Part shown: positions 51,840 through 63,222 of the stretch, piece after piece
Numbering within the stretch: position 1 is the first letter of the stretch
Layout of the letters: every line of letters starts with the position of its first letter
Assembly: GCA_946902875.1 (NCBI GenBank)
Contig: OX336340.1
Span: 21,467,566 to 21,531,565 of the forward strand
Direction of reading: 5' to 3'
Origin: Nematopogon swammerdamellus
Lineage: Eukaryota; Arthropoda; Insecta; Lepidoptera; Adelidae
Length of the DNA: 64,000 bases
Program-made: the position numbers and the translations under genes
The notes under the pieces: model-generated
Databases searched by the model: none
What the model was told of the DNA's origin: nothing
The model's input: only the letters and a program-made list of their open reading frames with translations

Positions 51840-52237
51840 AAACCTTGCTTATATATATTAATACCACTCGTACTTTTGTGAAAGAGCCGAGTTAATCCGT
51901 CGTAGAAAGTACAGGCTTTGGCGGAGCCTACCGGAAGTATATAGCGACGTGGCCGGGCGGGGCGGGCGGTGGAAGGGTTGGGGGGTTTCAGGGAGGCTGG
52001 GCGTGGTCTATGGATTGTCTCTGGGTGGGGGGGACCCGGCTGGGCGGGGCGAGAGTCAAGTTTATTGCTTGTAGAGAGGACTTAGTCTTACTTACTTGCC
52101 TACTATGTGTACACTTGGATATGTACTGTACAGTACTGTGGCTATGTACATACGTACATAGGTTTTTTTATGTAATCCTGTATGGGTGGCTAAGTCAGAG
52201 GGGTCAAAGAACATTGAACAAAGAACAATTTTATATT
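51840..52237. other. Intergenic DNA
   Basis: G-rich stretch at 51950-52060 (GGCCGGGCGGGGCGGGCGG). A reversed TACCGGATTACATAAAA-type SINE tail lies at about 52155-52205. No gene. Confidence 0.5.
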
Positions 52238-52612
52238 TTTTTATGGAAACTAAAACGGCTACATCACCTACAACATCCGCGATGTAAGCCCATAACACCG
52301 GGGAACTAGGTGCCACGTCAGTGCTTCCCTTCATTTCGTGCCGGCTACACTGAACTGGATAGAAAACACAAACTATTTACATAGCCGTTTCGACCGACGT
52401 TTCATTCAGTGCGGTGGTATAAACCCTACCCGGGCGGGATAAACCCTACCACCTAGTAAGGTAAGAAGTGAAGGGACCTACAGTTTCACGTCGAATCCGA
52501 ACCACGGTCAGCCTCCAACGGTCGAGCGGTCATCCATCCAAGTACTGACCGCGCTCAGGGTTGCTTAAAACAGTCGACCGCCAGCACCACTGAGCTACCG
52601 AGGCTGACACCA
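52238..52612 (-). mobile_element. Composite tRNA/5S-like SINE, near full length
   Basis: Minus copy from TTTTATGGAAACTAAAACGG to GAGCTACCGAGGCTGAC, with a short duplication (ATAAACCCTACC) near 52427. Confidence 0.88.
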
Positions 52613-52849
52613 TGCAATTTAGATTAATTCATTACATTAATTAAATAATTTAAAAAATTAGGGAGCACTAAAAAATTATAAATTAAAATCGGTAAAGCTA
52701 AGTAAATTCATGTTAATTTTACAATTTTGAATATATTTTCCTATATATCTACGTAAACCTAAATTCTAAATGTCTTAAATTCAAAAAATTTTACAATCAT
52801 TTCAAACATACAGTTGTGTAAAATTATAAAAAAATAAAAAATTATTCTC

Positions 52850-52955
52850 CGAGAAGGTAGGTGGCATATCGGAGACCTCCCTTTGGATTGCTGGCTATAG
52901 TGGACTAGAGGAGAACACAATCGAGGCTGCTATGCGGCCATCTTACGTCCAGTAG
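52850..52955 (-). mobile_element. SINE distal fragment (TACCGGATTACATAAAA family)
   Basis: Reverse of the GTGTTCTCCTCTAGTCCA / GCAATCCA region of the 28800-29090 element. Confidence 0.6.
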
Positions 52956-53036
52956 AAGTAAGGGTATTTATAGGACCGTCAGGACACTTACCTACTTAAA
53001 AGCTTTTAAATATAATGAATGTGTGAAATAAACGCT

Positions 53037-53535
53037 TTTTAGGTTTCCGTATCCCGTACAGAAGCCTATTACTAAGCCTCCGCCGTCTGTCTGTACGTCC
53101 GTCTGTCTGTCCGAGGGCTGTATCTCTTGAACCGTAATAGGTAGCCCTTTGAAACTTTCACAGAATATGCGTTACTATGGCGGATATAACAAGAAATAAA
53201 ATAAGAAAATGTTAAAAATTAAGGGAGGCTCCCATACAACAAACGTATAATCAAATCTATTACTCACACTATTGAATAATAGATGGCGCCACAGGCTTTT
53301 ATACATTGCATTGTTATAGCAGCTCAATTGCCAACGACCTCATTGAGGTGCTGTCATTTTCTCACCGTAAATTGCCATCGACCTCATTGAGGCTTCTCTC
53401 CGATCGTCCTACATATCTTCGAAATTAAAATTCGAAGACCATGCCACCTGAGCGGATAGGCGGATATTATTGATAGCGGATAGATACGGAAACCTCCGCG
53501 CGCGAGTAAAACTCGCACTTGACAGATTTTTTACT
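53037..53535 (-). repeat. CCGGCCAAGTGCGAGTC-family repeat
   Basis: GTTTCCGTATCCCGTACAGA with a GTCTGTCTGT tract and TATCTCTTGAACCGTAATAG, ending GTAAAACTCGCACTTGACAG; complement of the 49958 copy. Two TGCCA(A/T)CGACCTCATTGAGG segments repeat internally near 53330 and 53373. Confidence 0.7.
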
Positions 53536-54070
53536 TACTTACATACCGAGGCTGACAAAACATGCTTTCCACAGTTATTAATCCAGTGTTATTTAGCCCA
53601 CGCTAAGAAAATCCTTTACGCCCAAACTGTTTGCTGTTGCTGAGTGAGTCAAACACTCCTGAAGTTAATATCGTGCGCCAGTGTTGACTCGTTATTTTTA
53701 ACGTCCTTTTGATCCCTGCTGCAAGAACGGTGCGGAGGGGACGGAGGGTCCTCCCGACACGGCGCGGCGCGGCGGGGCGGGTTGCGAACCCGCGTCCCTC
53801 CAGTCGAAATATTGAGTCACCGGCAAACACTCTGGCGGCGACGCATATTGTACCATGTTCATACGGGGCGATTTTTTTATTTTGAAATATTTTATTAATT
53901 AGAATTCGAATATTCCTTTAATGAGGTTTATTATTTTACATAGATACAATTCATAAATTCAATACTTTTATAAGTTCGCATGCAATTTAAAGACCATTGG
54001 TGCATAGCAGGAAAATCTTCTTACTATTTCTTAGTACATTATTATACTTACGTTGAAAATTAAACATGAA
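53536..54070. other. Intergenic DNA
   Basis: A GC-rich patch at 53755-53785 (CACGGCGCGGCGCGGCGGGG). No gene. Confidence 0.5.
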
Positions 54071-54079
54071 TTCCGAGGT

Positions 54080-54415
54080 GTGGGCCCGGTACTTAAAAAG
54101 AATAGCCCCACTGCATCTCTCCCCGTGCATGTCGTAAAAGGCGACTAAGGGATAAGGACAAGATGCCGTGCTAAAGGGCGACGGGGTCGCCACCTCTCAC
54201 CTTGGCATGGTACTTCCACCGAGTCATGCAGCAGGTGGGTCTTCGTGCCTTACTTGCTGCTTGATCGATTGAATCTTGTTCGAATACTTTGCGAAACGTG
54301 GTGGTCGGTGTTGTGCTGTAATTTACCAGAGTTCTTGCAGCACAACACCGATTACTCTGCTTACCCCGATTGTCGGGATTCAGCGTGTGTGATATGTATG
54401 TATGTATGTAATTCC
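54080..54415 (+). mobile_element. GGGGCTATTC-head repeat with (TATG)n tail
   Basis: GTGGGCCCGGTACTTAAAAA, GAATAGCCCCACTGCATCTC, CGACTAAGGGATAAGGACAA, then ACCGAGTCATGCAGCAGGTG and GGTCGGTGTTGTGCTGTAAT, ending in TATGTATGTATG. The same order is at 62337-62655. This appears to be the original context of the head module seen in some SINEs. Confidence 0.75.
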
Positions 54416-54830
54416 GAGGTAAGTAAGTAGGTAAGTCCGCATCGTCGGCATCGTACTAAACGCACGCATCGCATCAAATGCATTTTATGATGGTTCCGTA
54501 CGGAATTATTTATTTATTTTGGATTATTACCCTAAAACTCGTCGGTAGTATTACTTGATAAGTACCAAATGGAAAAATTATCACATTTCGTTCACTCGCT
54601 TGTGTAAGCTCGGAATGTGGACCAGTTATTTTGATTTGAATTTTATTACAGATCTTATAATGAAGATTCCTCTTACAGTTGGTCTATTTTTTGAATGGGT
54701 GAGTGAGTCAGTCAGTGCCAGAGCACATGCTTCGATCGGCCAATGTCACCGTTGAAAAGGTGCCATATCGGAGACTTCCCCTTTGGATTATGTACTTCCA
54801 GTCAACCATGTCGCAATGAGGATTTAGGAA

Positions 54831-55216
54831 AACTGTTCCGTATCCCGTGCGGATGTCTCATAATAAGCCTACGCCGTCTGTCTGTCTGTTTGTCTGTCTG
54901 TCCGTCCGTCTGTCCGAGGGCTGTATCTCTTGAACCGTAATAGGTAGCCCGTTAAAATTTTCACAGAATATGTGTTATTCAAATAATAAAAATAAGAAAA
55001 AGTAAAAAAAATCACGGGGGTCCCCATACAAGAAACTAAAAAGTGTATTCGCGCCATCTACCGAAAACAGTATGAATCATTTTAACTAATTATGAATTTT
55101 AACTAATATGAAGCATTTCATAAAACACGCCTTAGATTGCGTGAGTGGCGCCCATGACATGGCGATACGGAACCCTCGGTGCGCGAGTTCGACTCGCACT
55201 TTGCCGGTTTTTTATT
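54831..55216 (-). repeat. CCGGCCAAGTGCGAGTC-family repeat
   Basis: Begins TTCCGTATCCCGTGCGGATG with a GTCTGTCTGT tract and ends GTGCGCGAGTTCGACTCGCA then CCGGTTTTTTATTC. Confidence 0.75.
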
Positions 55217-56415
55217 CATTGTTTTTTAGGGTTCCGTACCTCAAAAGAGGAAAAATCGGAACCCTTATAGGATCACTTCGTTGTCCGTCTGTCTGTCTGT
55301 CAAGACCCTTTTTCTCAGGAACGCGAAGAGGTATGAAGTTGAAATTAATACCAAGTACTAAGGTCTCCGTTCCCTTGGAGGTGTAAAAAGTTCAAACTTC
55401 TAAGTCAACGCAATCACAACGGCAACATACGGCTATTTATGTCACATATTTTACTACTTGGAAATAAAATCAAAACCTATATGTTACTTACCTTGACCTA
55501 GAATGATAAAATTTGGTAAGAAGCAAGTTTTCACAGCACACTTAAAGAGAAAAATGCTAAAATAGATAATTTGTAATTATATCACATAAAAAAATGTTAC
55601 TTGTTTTGTATGTCAAGACCCTTTTTCTCAGGACCGGGTCAAGGTATCAAGTTCAAATTAATACAAAATACTTATGTCTACTATTGCTTAGAGGTGTAGG
55701 AAACTCAAGCTTCTAAATCAACATAATCAAAAGATACGGGTATAGTATATGTTATATTTTGATACTCGCAAACTCACTCAAAACAAATCAAAACCTATAG
55801 GGTACTTTCCGTTGACCTAGATTCATAAAATTAAGTAAGAAGTAAGGTTTCACAACACAAATAAAGGAAAAAATCTGAAAATTGTAAATTGATAGTTATA
55901 TCACATAAAAAAAAAGTTTTCATGTTTTGTATGTCAAGACCCTTTTTCTCAGGAAGAGATCAAGATATCAAATTGAAATTAATAGGAAATACTAAGGTCT
56001 ACGATCTCTTTAAGGTATAGAAAATGCAAGCTTCTAAATCAACTCAATCAAAAGATACGGCCATTTATTTCATATTTTAACACTCGCAAACTCACTCAAA
56101 TGAAATCAAAACCTATAGGGTATTTCCCGTTAACCTAGAATCATGAAATTTAGTAAGAAGCATAGTCTCACAGCACAAGCAAAGGAAAAATCAGAAAATT
56201 ATAAATTTGTAGTTAAGATGTCGTATAAAAAATATATTTTCGTAGATTTCAATTACTTGAATGCCTGACAGTGAAATAATTGCTGTAGTGTTTATTTAGG
56301 CGTTTCCTGATTTTCCAAAACACAATTATTTTTGTACATACATAATACAAATATATTGAGTGATAGTACGGAACCCTCGGTGTGCGAGTCCAACTCGCAC
56401 TTGTCGACTTTTTTC
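55217..56415 (-). repeat. Related repeat with three internal copies of about 315 bp
   Basis: It starts AGGGTTCCGTACCTCAAAAG and ends GTGTGCGAGTCCAACTCGCA. TGTCAAGACCCTTTTTCTCA recurs at about 55297, 55611 and 55932, each followed by similar AT-rich sequence ending in TCACATAAAAAAA. Confidence 0.75.
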
Positions 56416-58113
56416 GTATGAAATTTGACATGGTTACGTCACCTACCGCACCCGTGGTGTCAGCTCTCAACACGCCATGTGGGTGTCGGCTAAAGATTCA
56501 CTCATAGGAAATGGCTCAGTGTGAACGAGATCTCTTTTGTCTCTGCTCCTAAACACCCTTTCCTGTCCCTCCAAAAATATATGTTAATGAGGATCATCTG
56601 TTACTTTGCGAGACTTTTTGCGCGCCGCTCTTCTGAACAGCGCCATCTTGCGGGCGACCCGGCTAAACGTTCTGTCTGTACGCCGATATACTTTCGTACC
56701 ATCACGTCTGCTGTGCGGGGTGGACAGTGGATATTAATATCTATACAACGGTGTGTTTATCACTGCCATTGCATAAGATTGTCGTAAGGTCAGAACAGAA
56801 CGACAACACGGGCACTATAATCGGTGGTCGCTTCCCGTATTGAGAGCGTTTTCGGGAGCATTTTCAAATTTAGAACAAGTACCGGGCGCACGGGCTCTCT
56901 TGCAATTTATCCCTAATTTCGTCGTTCTGTTCTGTCTCTGTGCCTAATTTTGGCAACATAGTGAATTATTTGTATGACATGTGGTATACCGTTGGAAAGG
57001 GTGTAAACTAGCAAACTTTTTAAAGGAAAATGAAGCTCTCAATTGCTGTCAGTTTTTTTTTAATTAATTAAGAAATTAAGATTTTGTTATATTTTTACTC
57101 GTCTTCGGGACTTTGGGAGGTCATAAGTCCTTTTCATGGTATTAACTTCATCAAGTGATATTTTTTCTAGAAGAAGGATACTTCGTGAAATCCAATAAAT
57201 TTTATTTCGTTCTGATACAATCATAAACAAAAAAGTTACAAGGGTTTGTAGGTGAGATTTTGGTAATTTTCAAAAATAAAGAAAAAAAATCGTATCTCGA
57301 TACCACGTGACCACTGACAAAAGGTGTCATAGGTCAAAACCTTGCAAATGACCCCACTTAACTACAAAAAAATTCTGTCGGTTCATGTGCCAAACATTCT
57401 GTATATGTATTCATTAAAACGAGCCCTATTTTTTGATAGGTCACATGATGTACTTGAAAAAAATGTTTTTTTTAAATTTGTCTCCCAAAATTTACCCCCA
57501 AAATCTAAACTCGTTCATTTACTCTATGCGTCCGTAATTGAGTAATCAAACTTTTTTAGTATTTGTACCAATTTTTACCTTTTGTCGTCCAGTAGATTTG
57601 GATAAAATAGGTTGTAACGGACGGACAGACAGACAGAAGAGTGTTGCATTTTCTTCTTCTCTTGAGGTACGGGACCTTAAAAAGAATAGGCAGAAATAAA
57701 ATAGCAATAATTCACACAAGTAAATATTTTATTTAAGTAACGCGAGAATATAACAAACAAGGCTAACATGAGTAAGTGAATCTTTAATTTATTATCGAAA
57801 ACAAAACCTTATTCTAAGAGTATACGTTTGTATTAAAAATAAGTGTATAATTATATAAAGTTAAATAAAGATTTAGAAAGAAAACAAACTAATATAATAT
57901 TCGTGCTTTCAAGTCGTTATACAGTCGTACGAAATCATTAAGTGGATATCAAATTCTGTGCTAAAAAGATACTTAAATCTGCATTGTGTTTGCAAATATA
58001 AAAACTAAGATGTTATGTAAAAAAAAATATAGTATGTCACATAATTGAGCAAGAGTCACACTACACGCACACATCTCTTATACATATAAGAAGTTAGTAT
58101 ATAAGAGTCAAAC
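56416..58113. other. Intergenic DNA
   Basis: A diverged SINE tail is at 56420-56490. A retroelement-like GACGGACAGACAGACAGAAG tract and GAGGTACGGGACCTTAAAAA lie at 57620-57685. No gene. Confidence 0.5.
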
Positions 58114-58212
58114 TTAATTAAATATCATGAAAGGTTGGCGACGTCTGCCAAACAGGAGATTGTGTTGGCGATGGTCAACGCCAAAGTGGAAGTGGAAGCC
58201 GTATTCTAGTAT
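58114..58212 (-). CDS. Unknown gene, terminal exon
   Basis: Acceptor TTTTTTCAG before 58212, 32 codons then TAA at 58116-58114. It encodes ILEYGFHFHFGVDHRQHNLL. Confidence 0.5.
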   Translation of the reverse strand: MLEYGFHFHFGVDHRQHNLLFGRRRQPFMIFN

Positions 58213-61200
58213 CTGAAAAAAGAAAACGCAAATTACCCACCAATTAAAATTGTATAGAATACTGAACGGGGTGATTGTAGGGATGGATAATAGAAAAAAA
58301 TATATATCCTCGAAATTAAAACTTCTAAATAAAAAGTGTTTCGGTTTCACGTACGAAAGCAGACACTCTTTATAAGTGATGTAAAACTCTCTAATCTAAT
58401 ACATATTTACCTAAACATTTGCCAGTCACCACTAGTCAGCCTCGATAGCTCAGTGGTGCAGACAGTCGACCTGTCGCTATTGGAAGCGTGCGGGAGAGAG
58501 GCAAGGGGTAGGGGAGAACGATCGCACTCGTGCGTGCTCGTGCGTCGGTGTGCATATTGTCTTTTCATTCTAACACTTCATTTCCAGATTCGCCATCGCA
58601 CCTTCGCATCGAAGAAGATGTGTAAATGTATTAGTTTAAAGTAGGCGAGGCGCGATCGCAGCAGGCAGGCGACGACTGCGCGCTGCTCTCGCGCTCGACT
58701 AAGAGACTTGAGGATCGTGAACCGCAACTCGGTGGAACATGTTAGTTGGCCACGTGATTTGTCTAGTACGCTAGTACATAATATATCTTTGTATTTACCT
58801 AAACGTTTGCTTTCAAAAGGCCAGCCGGTCAACGTTGGTAGTTACCGCTAGGCGGAACGGAGGAGTGATGTAGTGCAGCGAGCCCCCGCTGGAGGCTGCT
58901 GTGGAAGCCTTCACGGAGTTTGCATTGTGTTCGAGCACATTGTGCTGTTGAGAGCATTGTGCTGTTGTAGCGAGCGTCGCCCGCGTACTCACAACCTGGA
59001 TACAATATTTCTACATAGGTAATACTATAATTTAGACGAGATTTCACATAGTCACATTGTAACAATCAGACTTAAATGTCCTAATAGCTAGCGCTTCAAT
59101 GGTACGTGAATCTGCTGGTATGTAACAAATTAATCTATATCGTATTCATTTTATTGTTACTTTATACAGGGTGTTTCAGGATAGGGTACCGTAACTTCAG
59201 GGTTCGAAAGGGGTCCATATTTGAAAACGAAAAGCTGTGAAACTTTTTCCCAGATTCGGCCATTTTATAGTACTTTTTGGTGAAAATCGTTTCATCGAGC
59301 TTTGGTGGATAGTTAACGTCCACCTTTATTAAATAAAAATAGAATGTCAACTTACATGCTTAACTAGTAGAATTGTACTGCATGTAGGTAAATTCCAGAC
59401 ACTTAAATTTAAATGACATCAAAAGAAAAAGGGGACTGGACTAGGTTATTGCACTCCCCAGACCTAGACAACACTGTTGCCAAATCTCACTGTCCATCGA
59501 TTTTTTATTACAATTTTAAATTTTTGTATGAAAAAAAAAATGCGGAATTCCGATTTGAGTGATAAGGATTTATTTTATCTAATAATGAGTACTTTCTATT
59601 CCTGAAGTTTCTCAAGCCTATCCTGAAACACCCTGTATAAAGGGTAAGCCTTGCCATCCAGCGGGTTAACACCGCAAGTGTTCTAGGAACTTTGGAAAAC
59701 GATTTTTATTGATAATATTATCATTGTAAGTAATTTGAAGAACATTATGGGAGTGGAAGAGGCGGCAGTGTGTCAGGATCGTGGCACGTGGAGATCCGTT
59801 GTCTCTGCCTACCCCGCCGGGAAACAGGCGTGACGCTATGTATGTATGTATGTATGTAAGTAATTTCAAACTATTTTATTCAAATTATTATTTATATTTA
59901 TGCGCTTCAGATTGATTTTACTGAAAACATAATAGGAATTTTTGTTACAAGAAGAAGAATCATGTGCGGGGGAGGCCAGGCCTAGAATCAGAAGGAGTAC
60001 TTACATGTGCGGGGTAGTAGGGGGGTAGGCTGTAGACACGCGCGGCGGACACGACGGCGACAAGACGTTGTCCCTCCGCCGCCGCGCGCCGCGGCGCAGC
60101 TGGGGAAAGACGCAGCAGCCCTGAAATCAGTTTTTATTTACAGTATTACCTAAGCGTACTTACAAAGGATTCGGATACAACGAACACCTATTGCTGTTCA
60201 GCTCATATCCCTGCTAAACGAGTAATTTAAAGATGGGGGACCGAATTATTTTTACCTACCGTACTGAAATAATTCCTTATCTATTCCTGTATTTCCCAAG
60301 GTAATTTTTCCATTTACTTTATGTGTCGATAAGTCGGGCAACCTCTGCCGCCGCCGCCGCCGCCTTGCCAGATCGTGCCTAGTGTTTTGGATACGGTGTG
60401 GAGTCGGTGGGTATGGCCGAAATTTATTAATTTAATATTGTCAGCCTCCAGTTCAGCCTCGTTAGCTCAGTGGGGCGGTCGGCCGACTGTTGTTAAGCAC
60501 ACCTGGGCGCGGTCAGTACTTGGATGGGTGTCCGCACTACCGTTGGAGGTAGACCGTGGTTCGGATTCCATGTAAAACTGTAGGCCCCTTCCCTTCTTAC
60601 CTGACTATCCAACTGACAACCCTGGGCTGGAGGTACAATTGCTTAGATCACCAATATCTAACGATGTACAAGATGAACAAACTTCAACAATGAAGAAAGA
60701 AGAACATTGAACAGAAAAGCAATAAAGGAGAGAAATTCAAGATTAGTGTTATATTTAAAAGCATGCCGAAATAATTGTGCAAATAAAATTATCTACGAAT
60801 ATTTAGGTCACAATGAAATAATTGGTTACAGGAAAAAACGTTTTATGTTTAAAAATTTTTAAACATTATAAGCCAATTGTGAAATGTAATAAGAAAATAA
60901 TCAATCTGATGAAAATGTATTAGTTATTACTACTGGCGAAGTATATTTCGATTTTGGTTTTATCCCCGCCGTATTTATTATATTCACTCAGAGAACTACA
61001 GACGACGCCACAGAATAGATATTAGACGACGCTATCGATGATAAAATTGGGGTTTCATCAATAAACCTGATATCGATCGTCAGCCTCGATAGCTCAGTGG
61101 TGCAGACAGTCAACTGTCGCTATTGAATGTTAAGCAACGCTGGGCGCGGTCAGTACTTGGATGGGTGGTGACCGCTGACCGTTGGAGGCTGACCGAGGTT

Positions 61201-62133
61201 CGGATTCCTCGTAAAACTGTAGGTCCCTTCCCTCCTAATCTTACTTGGTGGTAGGGTTTAACCCGCCCGGGTTGGTACCACTGCACTGAATGAAACGTCG
61301 GTCAAAACGGCTATGTAAATAGTTTGTGTTTTCCGACCAGTTCAGTGTAGCCGGCACGATCAAAGGGGGAAGCACTGACATGGCACCTAGTTCACCCGGT
61401 GTTATGGGCTGACATCACGGACGTTGTAGGTGATGTAGCCAACTGTGTCAGTTTCCATAAAAAAAAAATATATATATCCGAATTGTTAAAGCTTATACAG
61501 CAAGGTAGCCGGGAGTGGATGGATGAGAAGAGCGGAAGACCGCGTGTGGTGGCGTGCCTTGGGAGAGGCCTATGTCCAGCAGTGGACCGATACAGGCTGA
61601 TGATGATGATGATGATGATACAGCATCAGCATACTTGAACAAAGGCGAAGTCACTCAACATGGCTACACACTATCTTTATAAATAATCAAACTAACAATA
61701 TTAAAACTACTCCCTGATCTTTCAGGCAAGTATAAAAGAACCGAAACAAAAGATTACAAACGCGGCTGATTTAATTCACAAAAACGTAAAAGTAAATTGT
61801 TAGCGTTAGGAAGGAGAACTGCAAACATAAAATTAAACATAAAGTGGAAATATAACAAAATTAAACTAACCACATGGAGATAACCTACAAATAGTGCGAA
61901 AATAATTACTCACTCGCCGTCGTGTCCGCTGCAACGTTGCCGAGCTGAATACGAAAAAAAACCTTTTTCGGGTTCTCTTTTATACTAATTAATTTTCAGA
62001 TTGACATGATCCGTGATTACAGCTAATGAGTTAGTTACGACAGCACTCCGCACACCCGAAGTCAGCTGCGGGGTGAAGTCGACACGTCAGCTAGCGCGGT
62101 TCTGTGGCTCCTGTTCATTCGGAGGACCACTAC
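58114..62133 (-). CDS. Putative multi-exon gene of unknown function
   Basis: Five - strand exons (62133-62086, 61944-61914, 60120-60005, 58995-58846, 58212-58114) give one open frame of 147 codons plus TAA with consistent phases at all four junctions (0, 1, 0, 0). All acceptors are good (for example TATTTTCAG, CGTATTCAG, TGATTTCAG, TATTTTTTTCAG-like) and donors include GTGAGT and GTAAGT; the GTGTCG donor of the first exon is weak. The product has an Ala/Arg-rich middle and ends in GFHFHFGVDHRQHN-type sequence. No domain, signal peptide or membrane span is evident and I do not recognise it. An ATG lies in the first exon found, but the frame is open across that exon, so more exons may exist upstream. 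Confidence 0.45.
58436..58492 (+). mobile_element. SINE head fragment
   Basis: GTCAGCCTCGATAGCTCAGT with the A box; homology ends at GTCGCTATTG. Confidence 0.75.
58846..58995 (-). CDS. Unknown gene, internal exon
   Basis: Acceptor TTGTATCCAG before 58995, donor GTAACT after 58846; 50 codons, phase 0 at both ends. It encodes VVSTRATLATTAQCSQQHNV and GGSLHYITPPFRLA. Confidence 0.5.
59167..59635. mobile_element. Mariner-type MITE, TA target duplication
   Basis: CAGGGTGTTTCAGGATAGG and its complement at the ends, flanked by TA on both sides; 469 bp, no transposase. It lies in the unknown gene's intron. Confidence 0.85.
59745..59860 (+). pseudogene. Non-LTR 3' end with (TATG)n tail
   Basis: VCQDRGTWRSVVSAYPAGKQ then A and a stop, followed by CTATGTATGTATGTATG: the C-terminus and tail of a non-LTR element. 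A relative lies next to PUS7 exon E1 at 14480-14560. Confidence 0.65.
60005..60120 (-). CDS. Unknown gene, internal exon
   Basis: Acceptor CTGATTTCAG before 60120, donor GTAAGT after 60005; phase 1 in, 0 out. It encodes LLRLSPAAPRRAAAEGQRLV then ARVYSLPPYYPAH. GC-rich relative to flanks. Confidence 0.5.
60345..60365 (+). repeat. (GCC)n microsatellite
   Basis: Seven or so GCC units at 60348-60365. Confidence 0.8.
60441..60606 (+). mobile_element. SINE head with 5S-like segment
   Basis: GCCTCGTTAGCTCAGTGGGG, GTTAAGCACACCTGGGCGCG, GTCAGTACTTGGATGGGTGT and B box GGTTCGGATTCC; the body stops at TCTTACCTGACTA. Confidence 0.85.
61079..61470 (+). mobile_element. Full-length tRNA/5S-like chimeric SINE (reference copy)
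   Basis: Order on the + strand: A box TAGCTCAGTGGTGC (61090-61103); 5S-like TTAAGCAACGCTGGGCGCGG and TCAGTACTTGGATGGGTG (61130-61168); B box GGTTCGGATTCC (61197-61208); body GTAAAACTGTAGGTCCCTTC, GGTTGGTACCACTGCACTGA, ACATAGTT-type region; tail GTGTCAGTTTCCATAAAAAA. The 5S-like part resembles the 5S rRNA internal promoter region. Confidence 0.9.
61500..61622 (+). pseudogene. Non-LTR 3' end with (ATG)n tail
   Basis: [20 protein letters not shown] then G and a stop, followed by ATGATGATGATGATG: C-terminus and tail of a non-LTR element. Confidence 0.7.
61914..61944 (-). CDS. Unknown gene, small internal exon
   Basis: 31 bp between acceptor TTCGTATTCAG and donor GTGAGT; phase 0 in, 1 out; LGNVAADTTA. 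Small size makes it tentative. Confidence 0.4.
62086..62133 (-). CDS. Unknown gene, first exon found
   Basis: Acceptor CATTATTTTCAG before 62133 and weak donor GTGTCG after 62086; VVVLRMNRSHRTALAD, phase 0 at both ends. Confidence 0.35.
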
Positions 62134-62336
62134 CTGAAAATAATGAAAGCAACAGCGAATTAACTTTAAAATCTTTGCGGTAAAAAAAAATCGTCTGTAA
62201 CGGGTAATCTGGAAGGAAAAGGGTAAAACTCGGAAGAAATGCTGTAAAATTAGGTAATGAATGTGGGAAAAATAAGAACTGATATGCAAAGTAGTTATGA
62301 AAAGAAAAACAGTATTTATTGTGCTAATAATATAAG

Positions 62337-62655
62337 GCGTGGGGCCGGTACTTAATAAAAATAGCCCCACTGCATCTCTCCACGTGCATGTCGTAAAAGG
62401 CGACTAAAGGATAAGGACAAGACGCCGTGCATAAGGGCGACAGGATAGCCACCTCTCAGCTTGGCACGGTCTTTCCACCGAGTCATGAAGCAGGTGGGCC
62501 TTCGTGCCTTACTTGCTGCCAGATATTTATCTTGTTCGATATACTTCGCTAAACGTGGTGGTCGGTGTTGTGCTGTGATTTACTAGAGTACTTGCAGCAC
62601 AACACCGATTCTTCTGCTTACCCTGATGTCGGGGTACGGCGTGTGGTGTGTATTT
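62337..62655 (+). mobile_element. GGGGCTATTC-head repeat, second copy
   Basis: Same module order as 54080-54415 but with a degenerate TGTGTATTTTATT tail. Confidence 0.75.
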
Positions 62656-62739
62656 TATTATATTGTAATATAGGCTGAAATTACGAGTAACTTTGGTCTA
62701 GCCAATCATGTCTGGTTTCATAAAGTCAGATTTTATTTA

Positions 62740-62866
62740 TGGAAATTGACATGGTTGGCTACATCACCAACAACGGTCGTGATGTCAGCTAATAAAATTT
62801 TGGTGAACTAGGCGTAATTTCAGTGCTTTCCTTTGCCCATGCCGGCTACAATGAACTGAAAAAACA
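62740..62866 (-). mobile_element. Diverged SINE tail fragment
   Basis: TTATGGAAATTGACATGGTT to CCGGCTACAATGAACTG, minus orientation. Confidence 0.75.
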
Positions 62867-63122
62867 TAACAAACAGAAGAAATATACGAAAGAAATAACC
62901 GATCTAGCAATCAAATTTTTCCGTGTAAGTTTCAAAACATCATTTCTGTAGAAATCCTGCCCTTCGTGTTAATATGAATTAATATAAATGTTAATGTTCC
63001 GTTTATTTAGTTTAAGTAAATACGAGTTGAAATTAAGTCTCTCAAAAAGCTTGAAATAAGAGTTAAATTACATATTTAAAAAAACCCAACCTCAACATCA
63101 ACAACCATTCAAAATTAATAAA

Positions 63123-63222
63123 ATAATTTCCGCTTAGTTAAATAAGTGCGTCGGGGGACGGCTAAGTAAAAAAGGCTAAACTCGGTCCCCCGACGCCTTT
63201 AATTAACTAAGCGGAAATATTT
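63123..63222. mobile_element. Short foldback element
   Basis: ATTTCCGCTTAGTTAA ... GCGTCGGGGGAC at the left is inverted as GTCCCCCGACGC ... TTAACTAAGCGGAAAT at the right; about 100 bp. Confidence 0.75.

Noticed and set aside
61085..61210. A 5S rRNA gene or tRNA gene
   Set aside because: Only the promoter-like parts are present, embedded in a SINE with an A-rich tail and many copies.
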